Translations under genes and position numbers: made by a program
Notes under the pieces: model-generated
Database searches by the model: none
Seen by the model: the letters and a program-made list of their open reading frames with translations, nothing else
What the model was told of the DNA's origin: nothing
Shown: positions 51,041-61,377 of the stretch, in pieces
Layout: each line of letters begins with the position of its first letter
Numbering within the stretch: position 1 is the first letter of the stretch
Source: Streptomyces sp. NBC_01262
Lineage (GTDB): Bacteria; Actinomycetota; Actinomycetes; Streptomycetales; Streptomycetaceae
DNA: 64,000 nt
Reading direction: 5' to 3'
NCBI RefSeq assembly: GCF_036226365.1
Contig: NZ_CP108462.1
Location: 1,612,001-1,676,000 of the forward strand

Positions 51041-53509
51041 CTACCGCCCGCGCCCCCGTGGCGGCAGCGACTGCTCGAACCACACGGTCTTGCCCTGCGC
51101 GGTACGGCTCGCACCCCACTCCCGGGCCAGCCGGCTGACGATCCGCAGGCCGCGCCCGTACTCGTCCTGCGGCCCGGCGCCGATCAGCACCGGCACCGAG
51201 TGGTCGTCGTCGGCGACCTCGCACAGCAGGGCGTCGGCCCGGACCAGCCGCAGTTCGATGTGGCGGGTGTGGGCATGGCGTACGGCATTGGTGACGACCT
51301 CGCCGACCAGCAGTTCGGCCGTCTCGGCGGCCTCCTCGAAGCCCCACCGCACCAGCGTGTCGCGGGTGAGCCGCCGGGCCCTGGCCACCTCGCGGGGGTC
51401 GAGGGCGAGCTGCCACGTGGCGACGTCCTCGCGGGGGATGCCGTTGAGCCGCGCCATGAGGAGGGCGACATCGTCCTTGCGGCCGCCGGGCCGGTTGAGG
51501 GCCCGGATGATGGTGTCGCAGGCGTCGTCCATGGAGGCGGCCGGGTGCGCGGCGCTCTCGCAGAGCGCGGCCAGCCCCTGGCCGATGTCCTGGCCGCGCA
51601 CCTCGACCAGGCCGTCGGTGCAGAGCACCAGCCGGTCGCCGGGGGCGACGGACACCTTCACGGTCTCGAAGGGGACGCCGCCGATGCCGATGGGCGCGCC
51701 GGTGGGGATGTCCAGCAGTTCGCTGCGCCCGTCGGCCGCCCTGACGAGCACGGGCGGGATGTGACCGGCGTTGGCGATCAGCAGCTCGGATTCGACCGGG
51801 TCGTAGACGGCGTACAGACAGGTGGCCAGATAGTGCTCGCCGAGGCGCTGCGCCAGGTCGTCGAGATTGCGCAGGAGCTGCACGGGCGGCATGTCCATCG
51901 CCGCCATGGTCTGCACGGCGGTCCGCAACTGCCCCATCATCGCGGCCGAGTTGAGGCCGTGCCCCATGACGTCGCCGACCACCAGTGCCAGCCGCGAGCC
52001 GGGCAGCTTGATGGTGTCGAACCAGTCGCCGCCGACCCGGCCCAGCCGGGTGCCGGGCAGATAGCGGGTGGCCACATCGCACCCGGGCATGCGCGGGGTG
52101 ATCTGTGGCAGCATGCTGTCCTGGAGGGTGTCGGCGACATTCTCCTGGTACGTGTACATGCGCGCGTTGTCCAGCACGAGCCCGGCGCGGGCCGCCAGTT
52201 CGGCCCCTGTCACGCGGTCCATGTCGTTGAAGACGGCCCGTTGGGCGTGCCGCAGCAGGATCATGAAGCCGAGCACCACATTGCGCGCCTTCAGCGGGAC
52301 GACCAGCATCGACCGCCCGGTGATCAGCGGCCGGATGTCGCGCTTCTCGAACTGCGAGGCGATCGCGTCGCCCATCGGCTCGGTGATCCGGGGCACCAGC
52401 ACCGGCTGGCCGCTGGTCATGCACTGGAAGAACGGCGTGTGCTCGGGGAACGGCATCGACTCGCCGACCGGCACCACATCGTCCCAGCGCCCCGGCTCGT
52501 CGTTGTGCTCGATCGCGACCCGGTACCACATGGTGGTGACGTCCGGCGGCCCGTCCGGGAAGCCCTCGCCCGCGAGGACCTGCTCGCGCAGATACGTACC
52601 CGCGACATCGGTGAAGCGGGGGACGACGGCCGCGCTCACCTCCTGGATCGTACGGGCCAGGTCGAGGGAGGAGCCGATGCGCCCGCTGACCTCGTTGAGG
52701 AACTCCAGGTGCTCGCGTACGGCGGCGTATTCGAGGTCGTTCTCGACCGCGCCGGGCTGTGGCGCGGCGGCTTTCCCGGCCGCCGCCGAACCCGTCGCGG
52801 CCGAACCGTCCGCCGCCCGCCGCCGGCCCGCGCGGCGCTCGGCCCGCTTGGGCACGCCCCAGTCCGGGGTGACGGGCACCCGGTCGTGCTGGCTGATCTC
52901 CAGCACCGGATAGCCGAGTTCGAGTACCTGGGAGACGATCCGGCGGCTCTCGGCGACGCTCATGCTGGGCAGGATCTCCGGCAGCCGCTTGGCCAGCTCC
53001 TCGGCGCCGGGGAACTCCGTGTGCAGCGCGAAGCCGGGCGCGATCCGCTCGAACTCGTCCTGGTCGTCCGCCTCCTCGGGCGGGGTGTGCAGCTGCGCGG
53101 CGTCGGCGGCCAGCATGAGCAGCCGCTCGGGCCCGGGGCCGACCAGCGGGTAGGCCCACCACAGGACATCGACTTCCGGGTCGCAGAGTCGGGCGCGGCC
53201 CGCGGTCGGGTAGGACGTCTGACCGTTGAGCGACGCGTCGAGATCGGGGCCGAGGTCCTCGTCCGGGTCGTACGCGGCTCCGCTCGAACCGCCCACGTCG
53301 TCGGGCAGGGTGCCCGACACCGGCAGCAGGTCGACCGCCGGCCGGCCCAGCGCCTCTTCCTTGGCCCGCCCGAACAGCCTGCGGGCGCCCGTGCTCCAGT
53401 GCGAGACCAGGCCCTGAGCGTCCACCACGACCACGGCGAGGGGCACCCGTCCGGACAGACCGGAGCGGGATTCCCCGCCCTGCGGTACCCGAGGGTCCCG
53501 ACGATCCAT
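51041..53509 (-). CDS. SpoIIE-type PP2C phosphatase with PAS, GAF and ATPase domains
   Basis: This 822-residue protein has a PAS-like domain (residues 20-130, VVVVDAQGLVSHWSTGARRLFGR), an Ala/Pro linker, a GAF domain (about 280-440), a SpoIIE/RsbU phosphatase (GGDWFDTI and GDVMGHGLNS around residues 490-530) and a C-terminal HATPase_c (GEVVTNAVRHA N-box, DEYGRGLRIV). It probably dephosphorylates an anti-sigma antagonist and phosphorylates a partner, setting sigma-factor output from a signal bound at PAS/GAF. Streptomyces encode many of these. It starts ATG at 53509, divergent from the membrane protein. Confidence 0.92.
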   Translation of the reverse strand: MDRRDPRVPQGGESRSGLSGRVPLAVVVVDAQGLVSHWSTGARRLFGRAKEEALGRPAVDLLPVSGTLPDDVGGSSGAAYDPDEDLGPDLDASLNGQTSYPTAGRARLCDPEVDVLWWAYPLVGPGPERLLMLAADAAQLHTPPEEADDQDEFERIAPGFALHTEFPGAEELAKRLPEILPSMSVAESRRIVSQVLELGYPVLEISQHDRVPVTPDWGVPKRAERRAGRRRAADGSAATGSAAAGKAAAPQPGAVENDLEYAAVREHLEFLNEVSGRIGSSLDLARTIQEVSAAVVPRFTDVAGTYLREQVLAGEGFPDGPPDVTTMWYRVAIEHNDEPGRWDDVVPVGESMPFPEHTPFFQCMTSGQPVLVPRITEPMGDAIASQFEKRDIRPLITGRSMLVVPLKARNVVLGFMILLRHAQRAVFNDMDRVTGAELAARAGLVLDNARMYTYQENVADTLQDSMLPQITPRMPGCDVATRYLPGTRLGRVGGDWFDTIKLPGSRLALVVGDVMGHGLNSAAMMGQLRTAVQTMAAMDMPPVQLLRNLDDLAQRLGEHYLATCLYAVYDPVESELLIANAGHIPPVLVRAADGRSELLDIPTGAPIGIGGVPFETVKVSVAPGDRLVLCTDGLVEVRGQDIGQGLAALCESAAHPAASMDDACDTIIRALNRPGGRKDDVALLMARLNGIPREDVATWQLALDPREVARARRLTRDTLVRWGFEEAAETAELLVGEVVTNAVRHAHTRHIELRLVRADALLCEVADDDHSVPVLIGAGPQDEYGRGLRIVSRLAREWGASRTAQGKTVWFEQSLPPRGRGR

Positions 53510-53791
53510 GGCGCGCTCCGCTCGCGACTGGCGACGATCCGTGACTGCGCTTCCACGGTACGGCTACGGCGGAGCCCCGCGTAAGCCAATGGCCGAATCC
53601 GGCGCACGCCCGCGCGATCACGGCCCGAACCCGCACGATGCGCGCGCGATCGCCACCGGATCCCCACCACATCCCCGACCGATCCCATCGCGGAGGCAAC
53701 CTCACAGCCGCGTGTTAGCGTCCTTTGTCGCTGATCGGACTCCAGATCCACAGGTGCGGGGTCGCCAACCCGCCCGAAGGAAATCGCCGCC

Positions 53792-55426
53792 ATGGCCACC
53801 ACGCTGGAGCCCCTCGCCCTGCGACTCGCGCCCATACGCCTGCGGCTCCACCGGCCCGTCGTGGCCGCCACCCTCCTCGCGGCGGTCCTCAGCGTCATAT
53901 GGGCGCTCTTTCTCGCCAACGACGCCGGTGACCTGGCCGCCCAGTACGCCTGGACCGACTTCGCGCTGAAGCACCCGGACTCCGCGTACAACCTCTCCTG
54001 GTACGGCGGCATGCACCCCGCCTCGTACAGCCTGTTCTCCCCCTACGTCATGGGCCTGCTCGGCGTCCGTACCACCGCCGTGCTCGCGGCCACCCTCTCC
54101 GCGACCGTCGCGGCCCGCCTGCTGGTGCGCTCCGGCATCGCCCGGCCGATGCTGCCGGCGCTCTGGGCGGCCTTCTCCCTCTGGTGCGATGTCGCCTCGG
54201 GCCGGGTGACCTTCGCCCTCGGCATCCTGTTCGGGCTGGCGGCGGCCGACCTGATCCTGAAGGACCTCGTCCCCAGCGCCCGCCGCCTCGTCGCGGCCTC
54301 GCTCCTGGGCGCCCTGGCCACCGCATGCAGCCCGGTCGCCGGGCTGTTCGTCGAGGTGCTGGCCGCGGCCCTGTTCCTCACCGGCCGCCGCCGGCCCGCG
54401 TACATCCTGGCCGCCGGGCCGCCGGTGATCGTCGGGGCGACCTCGCTGCTCTTCCCGTTCTCCGGGGTGCAGCCCTTCGCCTGGTACTTCGCGGCCCTGC
54501 CCTTCTGCGCGGCGGTGCTGGCGGCGGTGCTGGTGCCGCGCGACTGGCGCACGGTGCGCGCCGGTTCGGTGGTCTACGCGACCGGGATAGCGCTCACCTT
54601 CGCGATACCGTCGCCGATAGGCAGCAACGCGGAACGGCTCGCGCTGCTCTTCGGCGGTGTGGTCCTGCTGTCGGCCGCGCTGGCCGGACGGATGGGGACC
54701 CGCCGGACCGTCGCGATCTGGCTGGCCTTCTCGGCCGTCGCCGTGTGGCAGACCAGCAAACCGGTCGCCGACCTGATCAACACCGCCCCGGTGACGGCCA
54801 CCATCGAGCACGCCAAGCCGCTCATCACCGAGCTCCGCCGCCTCCAGGCCAACCGCGCCCGCGTCGAGGTCGTCCCGCTGCGCTCCCACTGGGAGGCCTC
54901 GGGGCTCGCCCCCGTCGTCAACCTCGCCCGGGGCTGGAACCGCCAGGCCGACGTGGAGCGCAACCCCCTCTTCTACGACGGCACGCTCACCGCCGCCACC
55001 TACCGCGCCTGGCTGCGCAACTGGGGCGTCCGCTACGTCGTGCTGCCCGCCGACGAGCCGGACGGCGCGGGCCTGGCCGAGTCCAAGCTCATCACCTCGG
55101 CCCCGCACTCCTGGCTCCGGCCCGTCTGGCAGGACGCGCACTGGCGGCTGTTCCGCGTCACCGGCACGCGGCCGCTGGCCGACGCCCCCGCCACCGTCAC
55201 CCACGCCGGCTCCGCCGACCTCACCGTGCACGTCCCCGCCGCCGGCTCCTACCTCCTGCGGATCCCGTACTCCCCCTGGCTCGGCATCGAGGGCGCCACC
55301 GACTCGCTGCACGGCTGCCTGTCGCAGTCCGGGACGTGGACCCGGCTCCAGGCGCCCGCGGCCGGGACGTACCGGATCGGCGCGCGGTACGCGCTGACGC
55401 GCGGCACGCCCTGCGAGGAGGACTGA
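53792..55426 (+). CDS. Polytopic membrane protein with a large C-terminal soluble part
   Basis: This 544-residue protein has about ten membrane segments in residues 20-330 and then a soluble C-terminus. LSWYGGMHPASYSLFSPY after the first segment resembles the first loop of GT-C glycosyltransferase-like membrane proteins. Later text such as RNWGVRYVVLPADEPDG is typical of actinobacterial 6-pyruvoyl-tetrahydropterin-synthase-related or GT-C membrane proteins. GAAGGAA precedes the ATG. A role in cell-wall or lipid glycosylation is possible but unproven. Confidence 0.8.
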   Translation: MATTLEPLALRLAPIRLRLHRPVVAATLLAAVLSVIWALFLANDAGDLAAQYAWTDFALKHPDSAYNLSWYGGMHPASYSLFSPYVMGLLGVRTTAVLAATLSATVAARLLVRSGIARPMLPALWAAFSLWCDVASGRVTFALGILFGLAAADLILKDLVPSARRLVAASLLGALATACSPVAGLFVEVLAAALFLTGRRRPAYILAAGPPVIVGATSLLFPFSGVQPFAWYFAALPFCAAVLAAVLVPRDWRTVRAGSVVYATGIALTFAIPSPIGSNAERLALLFGGVVLLSAALAGRMGTRRTVAIWLAFSAVAVWQTSKPVADLINTAPVTATIEHAKPLITELRRLQANRARVEVVPLRSHWEASGLAPVVNLARGWNRQADVERNPLFYDGTLTAATYRAWLRNWGVRYVVLPADEPDGAGLAESKLITSAPHSWLRPVWQDAHWRLFRVTGTRPLADAPATVTHAGSADLTVHVPAAGSYLLRIPYSPWLGIEGATDSLHGCLSQSGTWTRLQAPAAGTYRIGARYALTRGTPCEED

Positions 55427-55451
55427 CCCGGTCCTGGCTCAGAGGTCTGAA

Positions 55452-56276
55452 TCAGAGGTCGCCGTGGATGGCCCTGGCGATCTTCTGGATCGTGGCGACG
55501 CCGTAGTCCATCGTCTTGTCGTCCTCCGACAGCACCACGATCCCGTAGTCGTTGCCGTTGCCGGTGAACGCGCCGATGCTGTGGACCCGCCACTTGTGCG
55601 TCGCCCGCGGCAGCCACCCGTTCTTCACATGGACCGTCGCGTTGCTCGGCGCCCCGGCCGGTACGCCCCAGCGCTGACCGGTGACGACCTTGTTCATCAG
55701 CCACAGCTCATAGGAGCGCGACGCCTTGGTCAGCACCTTGTTGGTCGAGGTCAGCAGCCTGAGCAGCTTCACCTCGTCGCCCGCGGTGATCTGGGTGAGG
55801 CCCCAGTAGCCGTTCGCGCCGGGCTTGGTGTTCGTCATCTTCGCGAGGTTCAGGAAGTGCTGGACGCCCTTGACCTTGACCTGCTTCCACAGCTTGGTCG
55901 TCGCCGTGTTGTCCGACTTGGTGATCATGGCCTTCGCCAGCGACTTCTCCCGGTTCGTCAGCCCCCGGTGCGCTTCCTGCGCCTGCCGCATCAGCGCCGC
56001 GAGCAGCGTGGCCTTCACCACGCTCGCCGAGTCGTACTTCACCCCCGCCCGGTACGTGCAGGCGGTGCCCGTGCTCCGGTCGTACAGCGCGACCGCCACC
56101 ATGCTCTTGCGGTTCTTGAGTGCGGCCGTGATGTCGGTCTTCAGCTCCTTAGCGAGTCCCGATTTGTGTGAGGTACATGTCACCGTGGGCGTGGCCGCGG
56201 CAGCCGTGCCCGAGGCCGCGACCACGCCGACGAGTGATGCGGCCGCCGCGGCCGCGGATATGCGCGATATGTGCAC
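55452..56276 (-). CDS. Secreted class-A beta-lactamase-like serine hydrolase
   Basis: This 274-residue protein has a signal peptide (cleavage near AAA, residues 26-28). The serine-hydrolase motifs of the beta-lactamase/PBP fold are SVVK (Ser85-Lys88), SDN (121-123) and KNG. It is rich in lysine compared with neighbours. It probably acts on a cell-wall peptide or similar; beta-lactamase activity is possible. It starts GTG at 56276. It lies next to an NlpC/P60 gene, which also acts on murein. Confidence 0.88.
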   Translation of the reverse strand: MHISRISAAAAAASLVGVVAASGTAAAATPTVTCTSHKSGLAKELKTDITAALKNRKSMVAVALYDRSTGTACTYRAGVKYDSASVVKATLLAALMRQAQEAHRGLTNREKSLAKAMITKSDNTATTKLWKQVKVKGVQHFLNLAKMTNTKPGANGYWGLTQITAGDEVKLLRLLTSTNKVLTKASRSYELWLMNKVVTGQRWGVPAGAPSNATVHVKNGWLPRATHKWRVHSIGAFTGNGNDYGIVVLSEDDKTMDYGVATIQKIARAIHGDL

Positions 56277-56394
56277 CGAAGTCCGTCCCGTTCCGTGTTG
56301 CTTTGGCCAACACTCTTGAACAGGACACTCCAGCAGACGCCGGGGCCATACGGCTACCCCCGACGGGCGCCGATTTCAGATCCGGCGACCGGCC

Positions 56395-56865
56395 TCAGTC
56401 CGCCCGCCCGTACCGGACGTTCCGGGTCCAGATCCGCTCCAGCCGCACCCGCCCGCCCGGTCGCGGCGCGTGCCAGATCCGGCCGTGGCCGGCGTAGATG
56501 CCGACATGTACGATCCCGCCACCCGCCGGAAAGAAGACCAGGTCACCGGGGACGCGCTGACGCCGGCTGACATGGTAGGTGCGCTCGTACTGCCCCTCGG
56601 CGGTCCGGGGAAGCCGCATGCCCGCTTCACGGAAGGAGTAGAGCATCAGCCCCGAGCAGTCGAACCGCCGGGGCCCGGTGGCGCCGCACGCGTAGGGCGC
56701 CCCGCGTTTGGAAGCTGCCACGGCGAGGGCTCTTTGCCCGTACGGCTGCGCTCCGAATGCGTCGGCCCGATGGACGGGACCGACGAGTCCCGCGCACAGC
56801 AGGACGACGGCCATCAAGGCACCGACGGACGTGTGTCGCTGGCCGAGATTGATCAACCTGGACAT
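56395..56865 (-). CDS. Secreted NlpC/P60-family cell-wall peptidase
   Basis: This 156-residue protein has a signal peptide (residues 1-36) and an NlpC/P60 domain: RFDCSGLM with nucleophile Cys70, DLVFFPAGGGIVHVGIYAGHG with the His. These enzymes cut gamma-D-Glu-to-diamino-acid bonds in murein stems. GCGGAGG precedes the ATG. The adjacent serine hydrolase gene suggests joint use in envelope remodelling. Confidence 0.9.
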   Translation of the reverse strand: MSRLINLGQRHTSVGALMAVVLLCAGLVGPVHRADAFGAQPYGQRALAVAASKRGAPYACGATGPRRFDCSGLMLYSFREAGMRLPRTAEGQYERTYHVSRRQRVPGDLVFFPAGGGIVHVGIYAGHGRIWHAPRPGGRVRLERIWTRNVRYGRAD

Positions 56866-57092
56866 CTCAGTACCTCCGCGTCTGGATGAAGCGCTTTGGT
56901 TCTCGATGACCGAACAGTTTTGTCCGCGACGCCCGCTATCTCATGACCTAATACGGTGTCTTATGTCCGGATTCGGCTACAGATCCATTGCTTTTATGCA
57001 GAGATGATGTACGCACCTCCGTCCGCTGCCGGGGGCGCACTTCCCTCCAACAGGTGAACGCCGGCGCGCGGGGCGTACCACCGGGTGCATAT
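56866..57092. other. AT-richer intergenic region between divergent genes
   Basis: This 227-base stretch is less GC-rich than its surroundings, especially 56890-57010, and holds the divergent promoters of the NlpC/P60 gene and the small ORF at 57093. TAATAC occurs at 56948-56953 as a possible -10. I see no other structure. Confidence 0.3.
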
Positions 57093-57281
57093 ATGCGTTA
57101 CTCCGGCATGGACAGTGCCTCCACCACCGCTGGGTGCCTGCTCGACCACTCAAGCCACTGCGGCCCCTACGCCCAACTCACCGGCGCCTACTGGCTGGAC
57201 CCACCCTGGGAACCCTCCGAAACGGCCCTCACCCCCACCGCCCCGGCGAGAGAGGACGCACCCCGCGTGGAAGCGGGGTGA
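57093..57281 (+). CDS. Small ORF of 62 residues, uncertain gene
   Basis: It reads MRYSGMDSASTTAGCLLDHSSHC and then GPYAQLTGAYWLDPPWEPSE, with two Cys and two Trp and an acidic end. Third positions are mostly G or C, as in real genes here, but no good ribosome site precedes the ATG; an in-frame GTG at 57054 is equally weak. It is not a recognisable family. Possibly a small regulatory or secreted peptide without signal. Confidence 0.35.
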   Translation: MRYSGMDSASTTAGCLLDHSSHCGPYAQLTGAYWLDPPWEPSETALTPTAPAREDAPRVEAG

Positions 57282-57324
57282 CGACCACGGGCCCACCTGC
57301 GACGCCGCCCCGGACAGGGCCGGG

Positions 57325-59661
57325 TCAGTCCTCGTGCCCCAGTTGCAGGTCGCGCTCGGTGCGCCCGCCGCCCGCCAGTTGGAGCACGGTGGCGACGGGC
57401 GGGTAGCCGGAGGCGATGACGGTGTACTCGCCCGCCGCGAGGTCGACGAAGCGGAAGACGCCGTCGGCGGCCGTGGTGACGGAGTCGAGGACGTTGCCGG
57501 CGGCGTCCAGGAGCGTGACGCGGGCGTCCTCGACGGTGCGGCCGCCGGAGGCGCGGACGGTGCCGCGCAGGATGGCGCCGCCGGCGAGTTCGATGTCCTG
57601 GCGGGTCTCGCGGGAGGGCTGGACGGAGACGGGGAGGGCGGCGGGGCGGTAGGCGGGGGCGGTGGTGGCGAGGGTGTACTCGCCGGAGACCAGGTCGGTG
57701 AGGAGGTAGGTGCCCTCGCGGGTGGTGCGGGTGGTGGCGATGACGTCGCCGCGGGCGTCGGTGAGGGTGACGATGGCGTCGCGGACGGGGGCGCCGTCGG
57801 AGGTGTGGACGGTGCCGGCGAGGCGGCCGGCGCCGCCGAGGACGACGTCGAGCTCCACCGGGTGCTGGCCGACGGTGACGGAGACGGCCTGGGGCTGGTG
57901 GCCGCCGGCGGCGGCGATGAGGACGTAGGAGCCGTTGCCGGGGGTGGACAGGGCGTAGCGGCCGTCGTCGGCGGTGGCGCCGCGGCCGATCTGGTGGCCG
58001 GTGGCGTCGATGAGGGTGAGGGCGGCGCGGGGGACGGTGGAGCCGTCGGAGTGCTGGACGGTGCCACAGACGGGAACGCCCGCGCCGGTGCGGGCGCCGG
58101 GGACTTGGTGCTGCTGCTGGGTCTGGGTCACCAGGGGTTTCTCCTTGAGCAGGAAGGCCAGTAGGAAGCCGACCGCGAGCACCGGCACCAGGAAGAGGAA
58201 GATCCGCGGCATGGCGTCGGCGTAGGCCCGTACGTACGCGTCGCGCAGCGCCGGCGGCATGGCGTGGACGAGCTGCGGGGTCAGCGACCGCGCGTCCGGG
58301 AGGCCGGCTCCTTGCGGGAGGCCCGCGGCGAGGCGGTTGGCGAACAGCGTGCCGAAGACGGCGGCGCCGACGGAACCGCCGATCTGGCGGAAGTAGTTGT
58401 TTGCGCTGGTGGCGGCGCCGAGGTCGCCGGGGCGTACGGAGTTCTGGACGGCCAGGACCAGGACGGGGAGCGTGAGGCCGATGCCGAGGCCCAGCACCAG
58501 CATGTACGCGCTGTACTGCGGCCGGGACGTGTCCGCGTCCAGCAGCGACAGCAACCACATGCCGGTCGCCGAGAGCGCGCCGCCCAGGACCGGGAAGAGC
58601 TTGTAGCGGCCGGTACGGCTGATGAGCTGGCCGGAGGCGACGGAGGCGAGGACGACGCCGAGCATCATGGGCAGCATGAGCAGCCCGGACTCGGTGGCGG
58701 AGACCCCGTCGACCATCTGCAGGAAGGTCGGCAGATAGCTGGCCGCCCCGAACAGCGCGACACCGACCACGGCCCCGATCAGCGCCGTGACGTTGAAGAT
58801 GCCGTCGCGGAACAGCCGCAGCGGGATCACGGGTTCCACGGCGAACCGTTCCACCACCACGAACAGCACCGCGCTGGCCAGCGCGCCCGCGCCGAGCCCC
58901 ACGATCGCCTGCGAGCCCCAGGCGTAGCGCGTGCCGCCCCAACTGGTCAGCAGCACCAGGCAGGTCGAGCCGGTGGCGAGCAGAGCTGCGCCCAGGACAT
59001 CGAGGCGGGGGCGGACATCCGGCTTGGGCAGGCGCAGGACGACGGCGATGAGGGCGAGGGTGAGCAGCCCGAAGGGCACGTTGACGTAGAAGCACCAGCG
59101 CCAGGAGGCGTGGTCGGTGAAGAAGCCGCCGAGCAGCGGTCCGGCGACGGAGGCGAGGCCGAAGGCTGCGCCGATCAGGCCCATGTAGCGGCCGCGTTCG
59201 CGGGGCGGGACGATGTCGGCCATGATCGCCTGCACGCCGATCATGAGCCCGCCGCCGCCGATGCCCTGTACGGCGCGGAAGGCGATCAGCTCGTCCATGG
59301 AGCGGGACCAGCCGGCCAGGGCGGAGCCGATGACGAAGACGACGATGGCGAACTCGAAGACGCCCTTGCGGCCGAAGAGATCGCCGAGCTTGCCGTAGAG
59401 CGGCAGGCCGATGGTGGAGGCGAGGAGGTAGGCGGTGACGGCCCAGGACATCTTGTCCAGGCCGTGCAGCTCGCCGACGATCTTGGGGAGGGCGGTCGCC
59501 ACGATCATCTGGTCGAGCGCGGCGAGCAGCAGCGTCAGCATCAGGCCGATGAAGATCAACCGGATCCGGCGCGGGGAGAGTTCGGTGCCCCTGGGCACGG
59601 GACCGGACGGCGGGGCCGCCGCGTCGCCGTACGCCGGCTCGGTCAGCGTGCTCGTGCCCAC
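57325..59661 (-). CDS. MFS drug transporter fused to three carboxypeptidase-regulatory-like domains
   Basis: This 778-residue protein has a 14-segment DHA2-type MFS part (to about residue 530; [33 protein letters not shown]) and then a Gln-rich linker and three beta-sandwich repeats of about 80 residues (each with GTV-S-DG-v-DA-VTL-D-GY-l-v and GEYT), of the carboxypeptidase regulatory-like or transthyretin-like fold. The latter probably lie at the cytoplasmic face because the MFS has 14 segments. It exports a drug or lipid; the added domains could sense or tether. ATG 59661. Confidence 0.88.
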   Translation of the reverse strand: MGTSTLTEPAYGDAAAPPSGPVPRGTELSPRRIRLIFIGLMLTLLLAALDQMIVATALPKIVGELHGLDKMSWAVTAYLLASTIGLPLYGKLGDLFGRKGVFEFAIVVFVIGSALAGWSRSMDELIAFRAVQGIGGGGLMIGVQAIMADIVPPRERGRYMGLIGAAFGLASVAGPLLGGFFTDHASWRWCFYVNVPFGLLTLALIAVVLRLPKPDVRPRLDVLGAALLATGSTCLVLLTSWGGTRYAWGSQAIVGLGAGALASAVLFVVVERFAVEPVIPLRLFRDGIFNVTALIGAVVGVALFGAASYLPTFLQMVDGVSATESGLLMLPMMLGVVLASVASGQLISRTGRYKLFPVLGGALSATGMWLLSLLDADTSRPQYSAYMLVLGLGIGLTLPVLVLAVQNSVRPGDLGAATSANNYFRQIGGSVGAAVFGTLFANRLAAGLPQGAGLPDARSLTPQLVHAMPPALRDAYVRAYADAMPRIFLFLVPVLAVGFLLAFLLKEKPLVTQTQQQHQVPGARTGAGVPVCGTVQHSDGSTVPRAALTLIDATGHQIGRGATADDGRYALSTPGNGSYVLIAAAGGHQPQAVSVTVGQHPVELDVVLGGAGRLAGTVHTSDGAPVRDAIVTLTDARGDVIATTRTTREGTYLLTDLVSGEYTLATTAPAYRPAALPVSVQPSRETRQDIELAGGAILRGTVRASGGRTVEDARVTLLDAAGNVLDSVTTAADGVFRFVDLAAGEYTVIASGYPPVATVLQLAGGGRTERDLQLGHED

Positions 59662-59775
59662 CCGTCCACTCCCCTCGTCGCGCCTGCCCTGCGACCGACA
59701 ACGATCAGCAGGCGCGACGATTTCCTTCCGGGGAGCAGAACCACCCGTATCAGTGACCGGGGGCCGCGCGGCGCC

Positions 59776-60225
59776 CTACTTGGCGCCCTCGACCTCGGCG
59801 GCCAGCCGCGCGAGCACGGCGTCGTAGATCCGGTTCAGGCCCTTGGGGGCGAAGGTGCGCTCGAAGAAGCCGCCGATGCCGCCCGCGCCGTTCCAGGTGG
59901 TCGTGGTCACGACCTTGGAGCGGCCCTCACCGGCCGGGGTGACGGTCCAGGTGGTCACCATGGAGGAGTTCTGGTCGGTCTCGACGAGCTGCCCGGCGGT
60001 GGGCTCGGTCACCGCGAAGAGGATGTCCCGGATGCGCTTCTCGGTGGCCTGGAGCTTCCAGTGGACGAGGGTGCCCTCACCCTTGCCGCCCTCCCGGACC
60101 TCGTACTCGCTGAACTGCTCGGTGAGCAGCTTCCCGCGGGTGCCGGTGTAGTCGGCGAGCGCGGTGAACACCTCTTCCGGCCCCGCCTCGATCTCGCGCT
60201 GCGTGGTGGCCTCTACCTGGCCCAT
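59776..60225 (-). CDS. SRPBCC (START-like) domain protein
   Basis: This 149-residue protein reads as a single SRPBCC cavity domain of the polyketide-cyclase/dehydrase-like type (QREIEAGPEEVFTALADY, WTVTPAGEGRSKVVTTTTW). It binds a hydrophobic ligand or lipid; no catalytic residues are certain. ATG 60225 follows GAGGACGGG. It is divergent from the radical SAM gene. Confidence 0.82.
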   Translation of the reverse strand: MGQVEATTQREIEAGPEEVFTALADYTGTRGKLLTEQFSEYEVREGGKGEGTLVHWKLQATEKRIRDILFAVTEPTAGQLVETDQNSSMVTTWTVTPAGEGRSKVVTTTTWNGAGGIGGFFERTFAPKGLNRIYDAVLARLAAEVEGAK

Positions 60226-60351
60226 GTGCCCGTCCTCTGCTCTGGTGCGTGGGTCTGTGCGTGCGTCTTCCGTATGCGGGCACAGCATCGCACTCGACGT
60301 TATTCGCTCATGTGTTCTATTCTCGAATCAAGGGCAACACGAGGAGGCACC

Positions 60352-61377
60352 ATGCGCTGGGACAACCTGAGCCGCGACGGCACCGCCGCACTCTTCGGGA
60401 CCGATGTCGTCACCCGTACGTTCGACACCCCCGAATTCCGCGGGATCACCTTCCACGAGGTCAGGGCCCGCTCGATCGTCAACCGCGTGCCGGGCGCCTC
60501 GCGCATGCCGTTCGAATGGACGATCAACCCCTACCGGGGGTGCAGCCACGCCTGCGTCTACTGCTTCGCGCGCAAGACGCACAGCTATCTCGACCTCGAC
60601 ACCGGGCTGGACTTCGACTCCCAGATCATCGTCAAGGTCAACGCCCCCGAACTGCTGCGCCGCGAGCTGGCCGCGCCGCGCTGGCAGGGCCAGCACATCG
60701 CCATGGGCACCAATGTCGACTGCTACCAGCGCGCCGAGGGCCGCTACCGCCTCATGCCCGGCATCCTCGGCGAGCTGCGCGACCGCGCCAACCCCTTCTC
60801 CATCCTCACCAAGGGCTCGCTGATCCTGCGCGACCTGGAGATCCTGCGGGAGGCGGCGCGGGTCACCGACGTCTCCACCGCCGTCTCCGTCGGCTTCCTC
60901 GACCGCGAGCTGTGGCACACCGTCGAGCCGGGCACACCCTCACCCCAGAAGCGGCTGGACGTCTGCCGCACCCTCAACGAGAACGGGATCGCCTCCGGCG
61001 TGCTCATGGCCCCCGTGCTCCCCTACCTCAGCGACTCCCCCGAGCAGCTGCGCGCCACCGTCCGCGCCATCGCCGAGGCCGGCGCCACCTCCGTCACCCC
61101 GCTCGTCCTGCACCTGCGCCCCGGCGCGCGCGAGTGGTACATGGCCTGGCTGTCCGTCCACCACCCACGACTGCTCTCGCGCTACAAGGCGCTCTACGCG
61201 GACGGGGCCTACGCCCCCACGTGGTACCAGCGGCGGATCACGCGCCAGGTGCACGAATTCGCCACCGAGTACGGGATCGGACCGAGCCGGCGGCCACTGC
61301 GGCAGGCGCCGCCACCGCAGGCGGAGCCAGCGGCGGCGGAACCCACCGAACCCACCCAGCTGATGCTTCAGGTGTAG
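60352..61377 (+). CDS. Rv2578c-family radical SAM protein
   Basis: This 341-residue protein opens MRWDNLSRDG and holds the cluster motif CSHACVYC (Cys64, Cys68, Cys71), which binds a 4Fe-4S cluster and SAM, in a partial TIM barrel. Family members are the actinobacterial Rv2578c and Streptomyces intein-free homologues; the substrate is unknown and DNA repair or RNA modification has been suggested. GAGGAGG precedes the ATG. Its 3' end overlaps the convergent ArsR-SRPBCC gene by ten bases. Confidence 0.92.
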   Translation: MRWDNLSRDGTAALFGTDVVTRTFDTPEFRGITFHEVRARSIVNRVPGASRMPFEWTINPYRGCSHACVYCFARKTHSYLDLDTGLDFDSQIIVKVNAPELLRRELAAPRWQGQHIAMGTNVDCYQRAEGRYRLMPGILGELRDRANPFSILTKGSLILRDLEILREAARVTDVSTAVSVGFLDRELWHTVEPGTPSPQKRLDVCRTLNENGIASGVLMAPVLPYLSDSPEQLRATVRAIAEAGATSVTPLVLHLRPGAREWYMAWLSVHHPRLLSRYKALYADGAYAPTWYQRRITRQVHEFATEYGIGPSRRPLRQAPPPQAEPAAAEPTEPTQLMLQV

